DNA of 64,000 nt from Sinotaia quadrata. Lineage: Eukaryota > Mollusca > Gastropoda > Architaenioglossa > Viviparidae. Below, piece by piece: positions 25,101 to 40,100 of this stretch (positions are counted from its first letter, which is position 1; the number at the start of each line of letters is the position of its first letter). The stretch is from the NCBI GenBank assembly GCA_028829895.1, contig CM054181.1:7800001-7864000 (forward strand), in the 5' to 3' direction. The position numbers and the translations under genes were made by a program. The notes under the pieces were generated by a model. The model saw only the letters and a program-made list of their open reading frames with translations. It searched no databases and had not been told where the DNA came from.

Positions 25101-28100
25101 CTGGATTTTTTGAAATCATTTCTTCATTGTAAATTTTTAAACCAGATTTGTTTTATATGTTGTTTTAGATGAACTTTGACCTGATTTATGATGTACTCTA
25201 TGAATGCTTGATAAAGTCCAAGTGACTTAGTGAGGCAACTGGAAACTTTCATTACAAACTTAATTTCTTTCAGGAAAATTATAAAACAGAAAAACTTTGA
25301 TAATCTACAGAGTAATTTTTAAGAGATTTCATTTATTCATCATACAATTTTGATCAGATTCATGTGCTATGTGTTATTTTTTGTTAAAAATGAACTGTCA
25401 TGATTTTATGATGTACCAGATGACCTGTCATTCTATCTTTTGATCAGATTCATGTGCTATGTGTTAAAAATGAACTGTCATGATTTTATGATGTACCAGA
25501 TGACCTGTCATTCTATCTTTTGATCAGATTCATGTGCTATGTGTTAAAAATGAACTGTCATGATTTTATGATGTACCAGATGACCTGTCATTCTATCTTT
25601 TGATCAGATTCATGTGCTATGTGTTAAAAATGAACTGTCATGATTTTATGATGTACCAGATGACCTGTCATTCTATCTTTTGATCAGATTCGTGTGCATA
25701 TGTGTTAAAAATGAACTGTCATGATTTTATGATGTACCAGATGACCTGTCATTCTATCTTTTGATAGTGAGATTTATGACAGGTGCAGTGTATCCTTATA
25801 CTTACATGCTGGGTTAGAGACTTCTCGAATCTACCACGGTCATAACAGCTTATAAATCAATAAACTGGGAAATTCTAGAAAGATTGCTTTTTCCCTGTAA
25901 AATATAATCTTTTCATTGTCATTCTACTTCTCCAGTTTTAATTTTTGTTAGGAGCTTTCCCTTTATGCTCATTAAATGATTAATTGGAGAATACTTTTAT
26001 CTCCATTTTTTTAAGAGGTGATGAAAATTTTTGCAGAAACGTTTTTTTCTCACAATTAATTTGATAATATATTTTCTTTTAAAACTGTTTTAATGACATA
26101 ATTAAAATATTAAGCTTTATTTTGCTTCTTTATGCAGGTGACAGTCATACAATATTATACCAGTCATCCAAAGCATGCAATCAGGAACTTGCATCTGCAC
26201 TGCAGAGCTCTCCAGACCAAATAACCAATGCCCACCTACTGGCACAAGCAGTTAACAATGCAGGTGGAATAGGAAGATCTCCAAAACGCAAAAAGTAAGG
26301 TAGTTTGGGGGTTGTTTTACCTAACTTGGAATATGATTGACGTGGATAGCATTAGAAAGAAATTTCCAAATCATGGAGAAACAAATTTAACTGTTGTCAC
26401 ATTTTATGCAAGCACCTTTGTGCATGTGTGTGTTCTCAGGATTTTTTTAGCTCACTATCACCTAAAGTCTACAGGTTGATTATAGCCGAATCAAGTATAT
26501 ATCATATGGTAGATTTTAGATTTTAAAACAAAATAATATTAATTAGTATTGCCATGTGCGCTGTAATGCTTATTTCATACGTTAAAAAACCAATATCAAA
26601 TATGCCAGTCACCAAGAACAAAAAAGGGAATACAGGACAAGATTCTCTAGAAAAGAAAGCAGAAGTGAAGGAGAAAAACAAAGCACAAGAGAAAATTACA
26701 GTATGAGTGGTGAGAAACATTAATAAGAAAAAGAAAAGCACTGCAACTCCTAAATTGACCCTGGTTTTCTCAAGCCATCAGGAAAGTAGTAGTCTGCCTC
26801 AAAGTCCAGATGTAAAGTTGCAGTCTTAAAAAAACTGGCCACTGAGCTTGGGATCCTGGTAGATAAAGAGCCGCTGTCCTGCCAAAATCTTTTCAGTTTA
26901 GAAGAAATCTCTGAGGCAGTTTGTCATTTTTACGAAAGTAACGAAATATCCTACCAGTGCCCTGGAAAGAGGGACTTCGTCAATGAAAATGGGTGATAAA
27001 AAACACTGTGTTCAAAAATGGGTTATGCTAATGAATGTAATGGAAGCCATCCAGCTCTTCAAGGATGAAAGGCAGGATTGGTAATAGCAAATTCACAGCC
27101 CTTTGACTGCAGCATGTAGTGACAATTTTGGAAAAAAGATCAAAATGTGTGCTGCTGCATTTGTCATGAAAACTTCCAGCTTCTTCTTGAAGGACTGAGG
27201 AAATTAAACTGTCAGATCTCCACAGTTGAGAATTTAATCTCTGCATCTGTGTGCCCCGAACAAACGTGTTTGCTTGGTAGCTGCCAGCAGTGTCATGATG
27301 TTAAGGACTTGGTGAAGAAAGAAGTCCTGTCTCTATTTCCCAGGACAAGCCTACCTTCAGTGTACAAGTGTACCTTTAGTGGAATAAAAACTCCCAAGAA
27401 AGAGCCTAATGAGTCAAACATAAATGAACTAGAACAAGAACTCATAAAACAATTTGTCACTCTGAGATTGCTCAGTTTCATTGCAAAGTCCCAACTACGT
27501 TAGTTGAAGCAATTCTAGAACACTTTGACCTCAACTACTACCACCTTTCTGCAAGAAGATTTGCCCCTGTCAGTGACTGCCTTGAGCATGACAAATTTGC
27601 TGTGGCTGCTTAAAACTGAATCCTTTTTCAATTACTTGAAAATGCTGGAAAGGCAGTTAAAAAGCTTCATATTTTTCTCAGACGGATGTGGCGGTCAGTT
27701 CAAAAACATTTGAATCTGTCTCTTATGACAAATCCAACCATACTGCATCATCAGCTGAAAGAGATGGACTGGAGTTTTTTTTTTTTTTTGCAACATCACT
27801 GGAAAAGAGCCAATTGATGGCATAGGTGGCACCGTCAAATGTGCAGTCTAGAGACGGATCTTAAGAGAAAGCGCCATCATCAACATAGCACAGGAATTTG
27901 CCAAGGAGGCCAAGACAGCCTGTCCTAATATGAAAAAAATTTTGTGCCAAAGACAGATGTTACTAAAGTGCAGAAAGAGAACTTGAAGGCTTCTGGGTGG
28001 AAAATCAGCCTAAAACCATTCCAGAGATCAGATCTTATCATTACTTTTGTCCAGAGTTTGCTCCAACACTGTCTGCAGCGGATATCAGCCCATTTTCAAA

Positions 28101-31100
28101 TCTTCATACTAAAAACAAAATACTTTCAATTTTCAAGTAATTTCAGGAACGCCCAGCTCTTCATCAAATATACCCAACAGCCCTCACCTTCAGCAACATT
28201 CTCTTCCCACACTGCACCAGATACCATTGAAGTTGAGCAGTACTATGCCATAGATTATGTGGGAATATTCTACATTGGAAAAGTTTTAGTTGCTGAAGAA
28301 CCATATTTTTGGAGAATGAAATTTCTACACAAGACATCAGTGGATGGCACTAGTTACTTTTCATGGCCGGAGAGATTTAGAGACTTCAAAAAGCCATTAT
28401 TTTATTGATGGGCCTGTTGTGCTTGAAGATTGTTTCCGGTACACCATTCCTAACATTGATGAAATCAGTGCTGTATTTGACTCTTGATCTTAAAAGAGTT
28501 TTTTTTAAAACTTGTAATAGTTTATGAACATTATGGTGCTCTTTATATCACTTACTTAACATTTAGTAATGTGTATAATGGTTTCCGTTCATCGTTCATG
28601 AATATCTTATCAAGTATATATATTTAAGAATAAGATTGAATCACAAAATGTGTATAGTCATACTTACGTTTTTAATATAAATTATTTTGCCTTCAAAACA
28701 TCCTAATTTGTATGTTTTATTTGCTTTCAAATATCAGTTCAGTTGTTTTATTTTCTGATGGTTTTTCTTTCTAAAATATAATACTCCCTTTATGGGTCTC
28801 CCACCACTTACTACTTTTTGGTCCTATCAATTACCCAAAGTAATAGACTTTGTGTGCTTGATAATTAATTATTGCTTAGCATTTATGTCTCATCCAAATA
28901 CTGAAATACACATTCTGAATGTTTTTATAACAGTATTCAATAATTCTGATGGTTAGTTTAAGAAAGTTTTCAGCTTTTCACTTAATGTAAAAAATAAGAA
29001 AAAAGACATTTTTTTATATCACATCAATTAATGGGTCAATTAAGGTCTTTAAATGTATTCATGTTAATCTTTAAAAAAATTACCACTTTGTTTGCATTCA
29101 TTTATCATTTTATTTCAGGTTTTGTCATTTCCAAGTTGAAATAAATTTGTTTTGATTCTACAAGACTTGTTTATTTGTAGAAAGTATTGTCTGAATGTCC
29201 CATAGGTTACTGTGGAAAGTGCCTAAACTAACATAATTCTCACTTGCTTACACATCAGTAATTTTGTGTGATTTTTTTTTTTTAGAAAAGTACCCAAGAG
29301 AAGAAGTGATATTGAACGAAATCTTGAGGGTCCAGGCCTTGTCCACTCCAGTAACAATAAGGAGCGAGCTGACTCTGTGAGTTATTCATTGAGTTGTTCA
29401 TTTACTTTCTTAGTAAATAGTAAGTAGGATCAAATGTAATAAGGACATTTTCTATTGGAAAATATTAATTTTTAACATGTATTTAAATATATTGGTAAGC
29501 AAAGTGTTTAATACTAAGTAATTCTCTGATAACGCAAAATATTATAGTTTTTTCCCTTAAAACTTATTTCTTTGATTTCATGATAATTACAAATTTTTTT
29601 ATTGTATTTAAATTTTTGTGACTTTATTAAACAGTGTGAGGGGAGGAATTAAATATAAAGTTGTACATTATTATTATCCGTTCAATATTTTGGAGCAGTC
29701 CATTGCATTTGATATACAAATCAGACTAGATTATGCATCAGACTCTCTTCGTCTCTTGTAGAGAAATTGATATTTTGTTGCATTATGGCATTGCAAAATG
29801 CATGCTGTTCTGCAAGCCAGAGCACACAAGTTTAATCAAGTTAACATCTCTGAAAACAGACTATATTACATTTATTTAATTTTTAAGTTGTTAAAATTAT
29901 GGATTTGCATATTTGCAGTACTGAAGTGGAGATACATCAATAACCTCACAGAATTATAGCAGAAAACAGAAATAAAACTATTGTACATTCATGATATTCT
30001 AAGTAATATGGCTGAGTACTTCCATTTCATTATCCAAAGATAGCAAATCACACACCCTTGACAAATGATGAAAATATAATATTTATTAATGACTCTAGTG
30101 GTGTTTTTTTTCTTTAATGTGCCATTCCCAAAACATAACTTTATAGAAGCAATAATCATTGTTTGTTTTTGAAAAAATTATCTTTCATAATGCCATTTAC
30201 AGCACACTAATGATAATATGTTAACGAAAGTTTACATGTTTTTTGTAATTATCATGCCTGAATAAAATGCTTTGACTTTTATAGCCTGGGTTATAGTCGA
30301 AGTTTTTCTTTCCTCTGCCTACTTGCAGACCTGACATGGGTTCCTTCCAATCCCTTCCCAACTCTCCATTTTGCACATTTTAGCAAATAAAGAATTTGGC
30401 TTTGCCTCTTGTTCAAAATATTACTGAGCATTTTTTTTTTACAGTCTTATACATGAAAATATTTCAGTCCATATGTTCATTTGAAAATTTGCAGTGGGCA
30501 ATAGCCCAAATGTTTCTTTTCAATACCTGATTTATGGATTCTTGCTTTGATAGGCCAGTATTGTGCATCTTACAAAATCTGCTAATTTATTCACACACAC
30601 AAATATCATTTGTAAAAGTGAATTAAAATTATTGGTTTTCTTAATTTGTTTCAGCACATGTTGGACAGGATCATCAATGACACACGATTTGTTGAAACTT
30701 TAGCAGAGAACATAAACAAAACTCTGTGCTCTGACAGCCATCACCATTATCAAACACATTCAAAACCTTTGACTGCTGATTCAGTGACTGTTAATCAGCC
30801 ATTGTCAAATGAAGATTCTATGACAGCACAGAGAAAATCCAGAGAAAACAGTCTTGAAGAATACCTGAATGTGGTATGTGTTTCCTTCATAATGTCTGAC
30901 ACTTTGGGGCATTGCAGGCATTTTTTTAATGATATAATTATCTTTTACTATATTAAAAATAGTTTCACTTCTGTTGCTTACCATATAGTTGTAGATAGAA
31001 CCAGCCTCTATATGATGATAGCGGACAACTACTAAATTCCGAAAAATTTACCCTTTTGCAGGGTACAAGAATTTGTTAAAGATCACATAATGCATATTTA

Positions 31101-34100
31101 TTTTAACTTCACTGGTTGTAATTGCAGGGTCACAAGAACATGTCAGAAGATACAATCTGCAACATCATCGACATGACCAGGAACGATCCTGTCTTTGATT
31201 CTTTGTTTGAGATTTTTAGTGAAAGTGAGTTGAATATGTTACCTTCTGATGTCAGTTTGGTTTGTAATCATTTGGGTTTTGTTTAAATAAAAATTAGAGT
31301 TCTCTTCTTCATACCCCATATAAAATAAGTGTGAAAGTTTTCATACCTTCTGCAGGAAACTCAAACTATAATGATATCATTAATGTGGTTATTTCAACAA
31401 TTAAAAAAAGAAAAATTGTTATCTCACATTTTGTTTACTTGTACAGTTATAATTTTATTTTATTTAAACTTTTATTTTATTTTTTTGTAAATTAAAAATA
31501 TTTAACATTATGTTTTTGTAACTTGGTGGGATTATAATATGTTGATTTTTTTATAGATAAAGAAGAGTACATCCGACGTGAGTTTGGACATGAATGCGTG
31601 GAAAAGTCAATGAGTCAAAGTCATTTTCTTGAAAAAAAGACAGGAGTTGAGGAACATGTGTGTGCAGACAAATCGATGGCAGGTTGTAAAGAAAAGACAA
31701 GAGGTGATATTTTAAGGAATTATTCTAACTTAAAGTCTGAAAGTTTTTCATACCCTCTATTGGAACTCAATGTAATGCTATCGTTAATGTGGTTATTTCA
31801 ACAGTTAAGAAAAAGTGTTATCTCACATTTTGTTTACTTGTACAGTTATAATTTTATTTTATTTAAACTTTTATTTTGTTGTAAATTAAAAATATTTTAG
31901 CATTATGTTTTTGTAACTTGGTGGGATTATAATCTGTTGATTTTTTTATAGAGAAGGAAGAGTACATCCGACGTGAGTTTGGACATGAATGCGTGGAAAA
32001 GTCAATGAGTCAAAGTCATTTTCTTGAAAAAAAGACAGGAGTTGAGGAACATGTGTGTGCAGACAAATTGATTGCAGGTTGTAAAGAAAAGACAAGAGGT
32101 GATATTTTAAGGAATTATTCTAAATTCCTTATCTTTAAACATGTGTCTTTCATTTGAATAGGTAAATCACTGGACATAAAATTTAGCCTTCTAGTGTGAT
32201 TTTGCAATTTCAGAGCAAACCTGAACTGTAACATTTTTGTGCTTACTTAGTTTAATAATATAAACTGCAGTTGAATTATTATTAATAATAATAAGGAAAA
32301 TTCCTTCTGTAGTATCTATTTATGAACTTGACTCACAAGGAGCAATTGTATATAAAAATGTCATTGTGCATTTTTTTAGTGGTTAGTTGCAGATGAAGTG
32401 AAATGAATATTAGTTTGTTTCTAATAAATAATATTTAACCCTTTACCGGGGGGTGGGTGGGTGGGGGGTGTTTCCCTTTTTTTTTTATCTCTGTGCAGGC
32501 AAGATTTTTCAGGGTTTCAGTGAGATTTAGGGTTACATTAGTAAAAACATCATATTTTAGGTTTTAGTGCATATATTTCACTGAAATAAAATGCAAAATG
32601 AAAGCAGTTTTATTAATATCCTTAATTGAAGTATACTTTCAGGTGTTAAATTTGAATCCATGTGTGAAAGTATATATTTACACACAAAAAAATATTGTCC
32701 AGTTTGTCCGCTACAAACACTATGTACACACACTTTGTTGATGCCAGGAACACTAATCTGTCATCAGACGATCAATACATCTCTTTTTTCGGCAGGTTGT
32801 GAATTCCTATTAAAATCATAAGTCCAAAATAAGCCTTAATTTCAGTGGCATTAGTTTCCTTCCAACCTGGATCGCCATTTTGTTTTTTCGAGATTTTCGG
32901 ACGTGCATACTCGTTCGTTTATTCTGCTATCTTGTCAAATGTTTATCTTTGAAAAACTGGTAGAAGAAAGCCAGCTGAATACTATCATTAGTTACAGTCA
33001 CATTCGGCCCCATTTCTCTTATAAATTCCGATATATTCAGTGCTAAAGTACTACTATCCCAACCATGTGCATCTCCAGATACCCCTTCCCCCTACTCCTC
33101 TTCGATATCCTCAGAATCTGACGCACTCTCCTCCAAAATTTGAAAGATACTACATGTAAACGCTACTGACACTAATGTCACTTTTAATCCTATCGTCCAA
33201 TTCAAAATAAACTTCTCTTACCTCATTATCCGATAAATTGAATCCATTAAACTCCTCACCATCGATCAACGATTCTAAGAAATCCATTTGAAACACCAAA
33301 TGCGAAAAACAGAAAACTTTATAAAAAAAATGAATGAAGCAAGGAGAAAACGTTTCAAAATGGCGTGGAAATCGTTGTACAAACGTCATACTTCCTGTAG
33401 ACCCGGAACTCTCACGATTTCCCGAACGATATGAGAAGAAAAGAGAATTGGTTGCTACGGACGCATTTGGGCATTTTGCCAGATACGATGTTATGGTGTT
33501 TTGGGGTGCACCGCGCGGCAAAGAGTTGATAGTTATTTATTTATTTAATATTTTTGTAAAATGTCTTGATTTTGTATAAATCTTATTATATAAAGCCCCT
33601 TCATCATGCCTTGTCACTAATTCTAGTTTGACTGTGTTTATTAAATTGTTTCATTAAATAAATATAATATTGTTTAATTTTTCTTATCCAAATATACTTC
33701 TTTTTAAAAAAAATATATTAACTTTGACATTACCTTTACCTCACCTAAAGATCCGTTTTGTCATTTAATCCCTGTCTTTATAGAATTTGTAATTTGGTAG
33801 TAGTTGTAATAAAGTAGATAGTAAATGATTGATTGTAATAGCCAGTTTTACTATCCTCTTTTTGAAAAATGGTAGCCAAAATTTGATGAACATAAGACAG
33901 CACTGAATAGAATGTATCGATATAATTTATTAGGGACATAAGTGGCATAATAATTGTCACCCAAACCTCTTAAATCTGTAGTAGTATGTGTGTATGTAAG
34001 CAGTGTGTGTGTGTGTGTGTGTGCATTCATGCATGCATATACATATACACTTGTGCATACAGGTCCAAAGTTTCATTGTGGCAACTCCTTTCACGGATGA

Positions 34101-37100
34101 GACTCTCCTCCAGTTAAAAAGAGGCAGACCTCATTAGGTCAACACAGCATGAAACATTATTGACACATGTTGTAATTGTTCTAATGACACAAATTGGAAT
34201 ATTGTTGAATCAGTATAATGACAAATGTTTTAGACCCATTCACATATATAAAAACAATGTAATATTAAATGAACATTAATTACCATAATTTAAAAATTAA
34301 TTAAGAATCAGTATTTGCCATAATACTTTTATTTTGCATATTGCTCATATTTTTTAACCTTAAAACACTTAAAGGCATTATGTACAAGCCGTCCCATTTT
34401 GAACTTTACATTTGGATTCACAAGTGCTGCAAACAAATATTCATTATGATCAAAAATAATTATTCTACCAAGTAAAAACATATATATAAATTAAAATTTG
34501 TAGGCCTATTGATTCAAATTCAAAATCCATCGACTTGATATTTTTATTTCTTGTTGAGGCTATGCTTTGAAATGCATAGGTATAAAAAAAGAAACCCCTG
34601 AAAAATCACCATCCAGCAATTTTTTTATTTTATGTAAAGTTATGGCTGTGAAAGGGTTAAACATAAGCGTTCCTTAAGATCATATATATGATTAAGAAAA
34701 GATCTATTTTATTTGCAAAATAAGTTTTCCTGACTTTTTACCGTATTTTATATTGCAAGAGAGTTTTTACTTGCTTATAGGCAGCTGGAGAAGAAGGGTA
34801 TGATTGCTAAAGAATATGATTTGGGTTCTAGGTGTCTGATTATTTCCTTTTGGCATATTGGCATCCCATCAATCTTTTCATGACTTGGACTGTACCTCTT
34901 TGTTAATACTTTTTTATGGGAAAACATTTTAGAATAAAATATATATATGCTATCACAGTTGCTTTTTTGTAATGTGTACATTGTTTCTTCTTTGTTTCAT
35001 CTTGTTTCAGATTGTATTGTCAGTTCCAATTTTTCAAGTCCAGTGAAAACACAGTTAAATAGTGTATTTTCAACCCCAGTAAAGACTCTACCAGTTTCTA
35101 CTCCTATCAAAAGCAGTCCTTGGCATAGACATTTGAAATCACCTGGTGCTTCAAACCGAAGTGAAAGCGCTAATGAGGCTTCAGCACTTGTGCATCTGAA
35201 GGAAGTGTTGTTGCATTCTGACCATTCAGCGTCATGTCTTTCAGTGGATTCATTTTCTGCAGGTGCTAGAAAAAAGTTTTGTGAAGCTGTTGAGATGGAA
35301 AAGAACCCAGCTAAACAGGCAATAGAAGCTGTTGAGATAGAAGAAAACCCAGCTAAACAGGCAATAGAAGATCCAGTCAGAAGTAGTATTGAGGAGGATT
35401 TGGTTGAGGGATGTGATGTTGATTCATCTGCTAACATATTTACAGCACTACATGAAAATGACGAATACAAAACAGATGTGTCATTACCCATTTTTTCAAA
35501 AAACATTCAGCAATTTCTCTCCAGGCAAATTGAGCTGGGAGAGCTAGAAATTCCTTTGGACTTTTCACACTCCTTACCCTTCACCCCTCAACTGAAAACT
35601 GAACCTTCATCTCTTGAAGTTTCTGAGAAAAGGACGTTATCTCTTGGTGGTCATCATGGTCGGTTGTCTCAGGGTAAAGATTTAGCCAAACTATTGAACC
35701 ATTGCAGTCCTAATTCACAGACTCAACTTACACAGCCTTTGTCCATTCCAACTAAACTTTCTGCAAAGCCAAGAAAAACATTAGCAAAGAAAAAGAAATT
35801 GATAGTGAAATTGCCACTCCAAAAACGGCCATCACAAAAAGCGCGAGTGAAGAAGACAAAGAAGGAGGAAGTAGATGATTTCAGTATTGAAACGGAATCC
35901 TCCTCTCAGCATTCAGATACTGACTCTGATGTACCTTTGATAAATTTAGTCCACCGACTAAAGAAAAGTACAGAACCCTTGGTTTCACTAGAAGTGCAGT
36001 TGAAGTCACCAAAAGTGTCAATTTGCAGCAAAGATACTTCTTCATCTGAGATAAACTGTCCTGGACAGAAGAAAGTTGATGGTGTTGAGTCATCTGCCAC
36101 AGAAAGCATTCCTTGCACTTCATTAATGTCAAGTCAGCAACTGAGCAAGCGTCTTGCTGCAGATAAAAAATCAAATTTGAACCTTGCAAAAAGGAATGAA
36201 CTCCATAAGAGCAAAATTTCTGCTTTAAGTTCTGTTTCTGAGAAGAAGTTAAAAGTGTCTGCTATTGGTATAAGGAAGCAAAGAAGTTCACAACAGCCCC
36301 ATAAAAGTGTACTCAGTAACTTGAATGCAGAAGTCACATCAGGTCACACTCATGTAGGCAGGCAGTCTGCTGGAGTTTTGTCAAATGAAAAGAGTTCTGT
36401 AGGAGGTAATTGTGACTCCACAACCAATTCAGTAGATATTCCTAATGGCAGTAATTCAAGGAATGTCTTGAAAGATGTTCATCAAAGAAAATATATTATC
36501 CCTCAGAATTTGTCCAAAACGATTCAGGAGAAAACCAGTTCTTGTGGCCGATCACCAAAAGAGCATGATTCTACAAGAGTTAATACGGTTTTGCAAGATG
36601 TTAAATCTCCTGAAGAAAAGATTTGCACTGTTGGCAGCACAACATCTCCAGGAAAAATTGATAATTGCTGCAGTTCAAAGACAGGTACTAAAAAAGCTCT
36701 ACAATAAAGACAGTACTAAACTAAACTCTACAATAAAGACAGTACTAAACTAAACTCTACAATAAAGACAGTACTAAACTAAACTCTACAATAAAGACAG
36801 TACTAAACTAAACTCTACAATAAAGACAGTACTAAACTAAACTCTACAATAAAGACAGTACTAAACTAAACTCTACAATAAAGACAGTACTAAACTAAAC
36901 TCTACAATAAAGACAGTACTAAACTAAACTCTACAATAAAGACAGTACTAAACTAAACTCTACAATAAAGACAGTACTAAACTAAACTCTACAATAAAGA
37001 CAGTACTAAACTAAACTCTACAATAAAGACAGTACTAAACTAAACTCTACAATAAAGACAGTACTAAACTAAACTCTACAATAAAGACAGTACTAAACTA

Positions 37101-40100
37101 AACTCTACAATAAAGACAGTACTAAACTAAACTCTACAACAAAGATGCCACATACTAAAAAAAACTCTTGAAGAAAGTAAACTAAATCCTAGAGCAAGAC
37201 GGGTAATTCTTGAACAAGGATGGGTAATTTTTTAACAGAGAGAGGAAATTCTTGAACCAAGACATATAAACAAACCATTGAACAATTCTCAGCAAATTCT
37301 AGTGTCGAAGGCAGTTTCATTTTGGTATTTGATTTTCCAACTTTTATTAATTATTAATTTTATAATATTTGTAGTTTGTAAGTTTTGTTGCAGCATTCCT
37401 AATTCTAAAGAAATTTTCCAAGACCTCCCTGAATATCATCTAGTATAAATTCAGAAAATTTAAATTAAATCTTCATTTTCCTCGTAGGAATATAGTCTAG
37501 ATCATTAAAGAAAAAAATGTTTAAACTCTCCAAATCCAGGAAGATGTTTATAAAAAAATTGAACTCAACTTGTTTGGTTAACAGTTTTTGTAAATGACAA
37601 TTTTTGTTTTAATCATCAAAGAGTCTGCATTTCTTCTGGTCATGCAATTGCATATTTTTTATTTTAATTTTAAAATTGCATCATATGGAAAGTGTAAAGT
37701 GAAAAATTATGACAAGAGACACTTGTACTTGTTTCCTCCTCCTCACAAGCAGTTAGGGGTATTTAATAAATTTATTTGTTTGCTTTTTTTATTTCAGAAG
37801 TGAGCATAGATATTTTTTATTTAAGAACTTCTTAAATAAATAAACATTTGATTTTTTAAAATTAAAGATTTGAAAATAATTATTTGTTTTTTTCCTTTTA
37901 AGTAGTGAAAGACAGTGATTGTTTTTTAAGAAATGAACATAGTTATCTGTTATTTTAAATTTAAAAATGTGAACATATTTGATTTTCCATTTAAGAAGTG
38001 AACATATTTTTTTGTTTTTTATTTAAGAAGTGAACATATTTGGTTTTTCATTTAAGAAGTGAATATAATTTAAGGAATGAACATAGTTACTTGGTTTTTT
38101 ATTTAAGAAATGAACATAACTATGTTGTTTTTATTTAAGAAGAACATAATTATTTGGTTTTATTTCAGGAATGAACATAGTTATTCATTTAAGGAATGAG
38201 CATAGTTATTTGTTTTCATTTAAGAAGTGAACATAGTTATTTGGTTTTCTATTTAAGAAATTAACTTAGTTATTTGGATTTTCATATAAAAAATGAACAT
38301 AGCTACTTGATTTCTCTCTTCTGGGTAATTAACTTGACTCACTCCTAAGGCAATAATATATTTATTTGATTTCTCTCTTCTGGGTAATTAACTTGACTCA
38401 CTCCTAAGGCAATAATATATTTATTTGATTTCTCACTTCTGGGTAATTAACTTGACTCACTCCTAAGGCAATAATATATTTATTTGATTTCTCACTTCTG
38501 GGTAATTAACTTGACTCACTAATTAGGCAATAATATATTTATTTGATTTCTCACTTCTGGGTAATTAACTTGACTCACTCCTAAGGCAATAATATATTTA
38601 TTTGATTTCTCATTTCTGGGTAATTAACTTGACTCACTAATTAGGCAATAATATATTTATTTGATTTCTCATTTCTGGGTAATTAACTTGACTCACTAAT
38701 TAGGCAATAATATATTTACTTGATTTTCCACTTATGGGTAATTAACTTGACACTCTTCAGGCAATAATATATTTACTTGATTTTCCACTTCTGGGTAATT
38801 AACTTGACACTCTTCAGGCAATAATATATTTACTTGATTTTCCACTTCTGGGTAATTAACTTGACACTCTTCAGGCAATAATATATTTACTTGATTTCCC
38901 ACTTCTGGGTAATTAACTTGACACTCTTCAGGCAATAATATATTTACTTGATTTCCCACTTCTGGATAATTAACTTGACACTCTTCAGGCAATAATATAT
39001 TTACTTGATTTCCCACTTCTGGGTAATTAATTAGTTGCTTGTTCCTTTTAATGTAGTCACTCAATTCCCTTCTTCAGGCAATAATATTTTTACTTGATTT
39101 CCCTCTTCTGGTAATTAATTTAGTTATTTCCTCTGGGTAATTAATGAAAATTGTTTTTTTTCCCCTCTGGATAGTTAATATAGTTACATGTACTATAATT
39201 TATTTGGTTTTCTCTCTTGGTAGTTAACATAGTTACTTGATTTTTCTCCCTCAAGTAGTTAATTTAGTTAGTTATTAGGTTTTGTCCTATATGTAGTTAA
39301 TTCCCTCTCCCCCAGTTCCCAAGGTAGTTAATGTTTACTTGTTTTTTTGCCCAGAGTAATAATTAATGTAGTTACTTGCCCCCCCCCCATCCCCTCAATG
39401 TAAATGTAATTTTTTGTTGTTGATCTGAATATTCAGTATAGTTATTTAAAAAATACTTGATAGTATATGTAGTTGCTTGTTTATTTTGTTGTTGCTCTGA
39501 ATAGATAATTATTTTTTTGATGGGAAGAATCTTTAGTTAGTTTTAATGAGTACATCTAACTAAAGGTTTCATCCAAATTCTCACGTCATGCAGAGAACCA
39601 TCTTCAGGATGCTAGAGAATGTCTTAAATCCTGCACAGCAGTTGAAAAACGAGATCAAGGTTCAGTGTCAGTGAGTGAGACACAGAGTTGTTCTTTTACA
39701 CCAGTCATACAACCAGCTGTGGTAGGAATACAGAAACATGGGCCTATCAGACGTATCAAGCCAATCACCATATCAAGAGCTACCAAACGTATGTCATTTA
39801 TCACATTGTTATTTTTTTAAAACATGTAAATGCTGCCTTAATTTTCTTCTATCGTATACTTGCTGTCTCTGTCTGTGTATTTAATGCAGTGTTTTAGAGA
39901 GCTTCAAAGGGCTGGTGTCAAAAGACTAAGAGGGCAGACAAAATGGCAAGAAAGCAAATTCTTCTTTCTTTATTTTTGCCTCTAATACTAAGATATACAA
40001 ATTACACATTAAACTGCTCTGCTACAAAATCTGCCTTCTGGCAAATCACAAACTAATGGAGCCCTCTAAATTGCTATTTTCCTCAGCTGTAAACAGATCT

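Noticed and set aside
38732..39064. 110-codon minus-strand frame of 19-residue VNYPEVGNQVNILLPEECQ repeats
   Set aside because: The 57-bp satellite happens to be open in one frame; it lies in an NPAT intron on the opposite strand with no other support.
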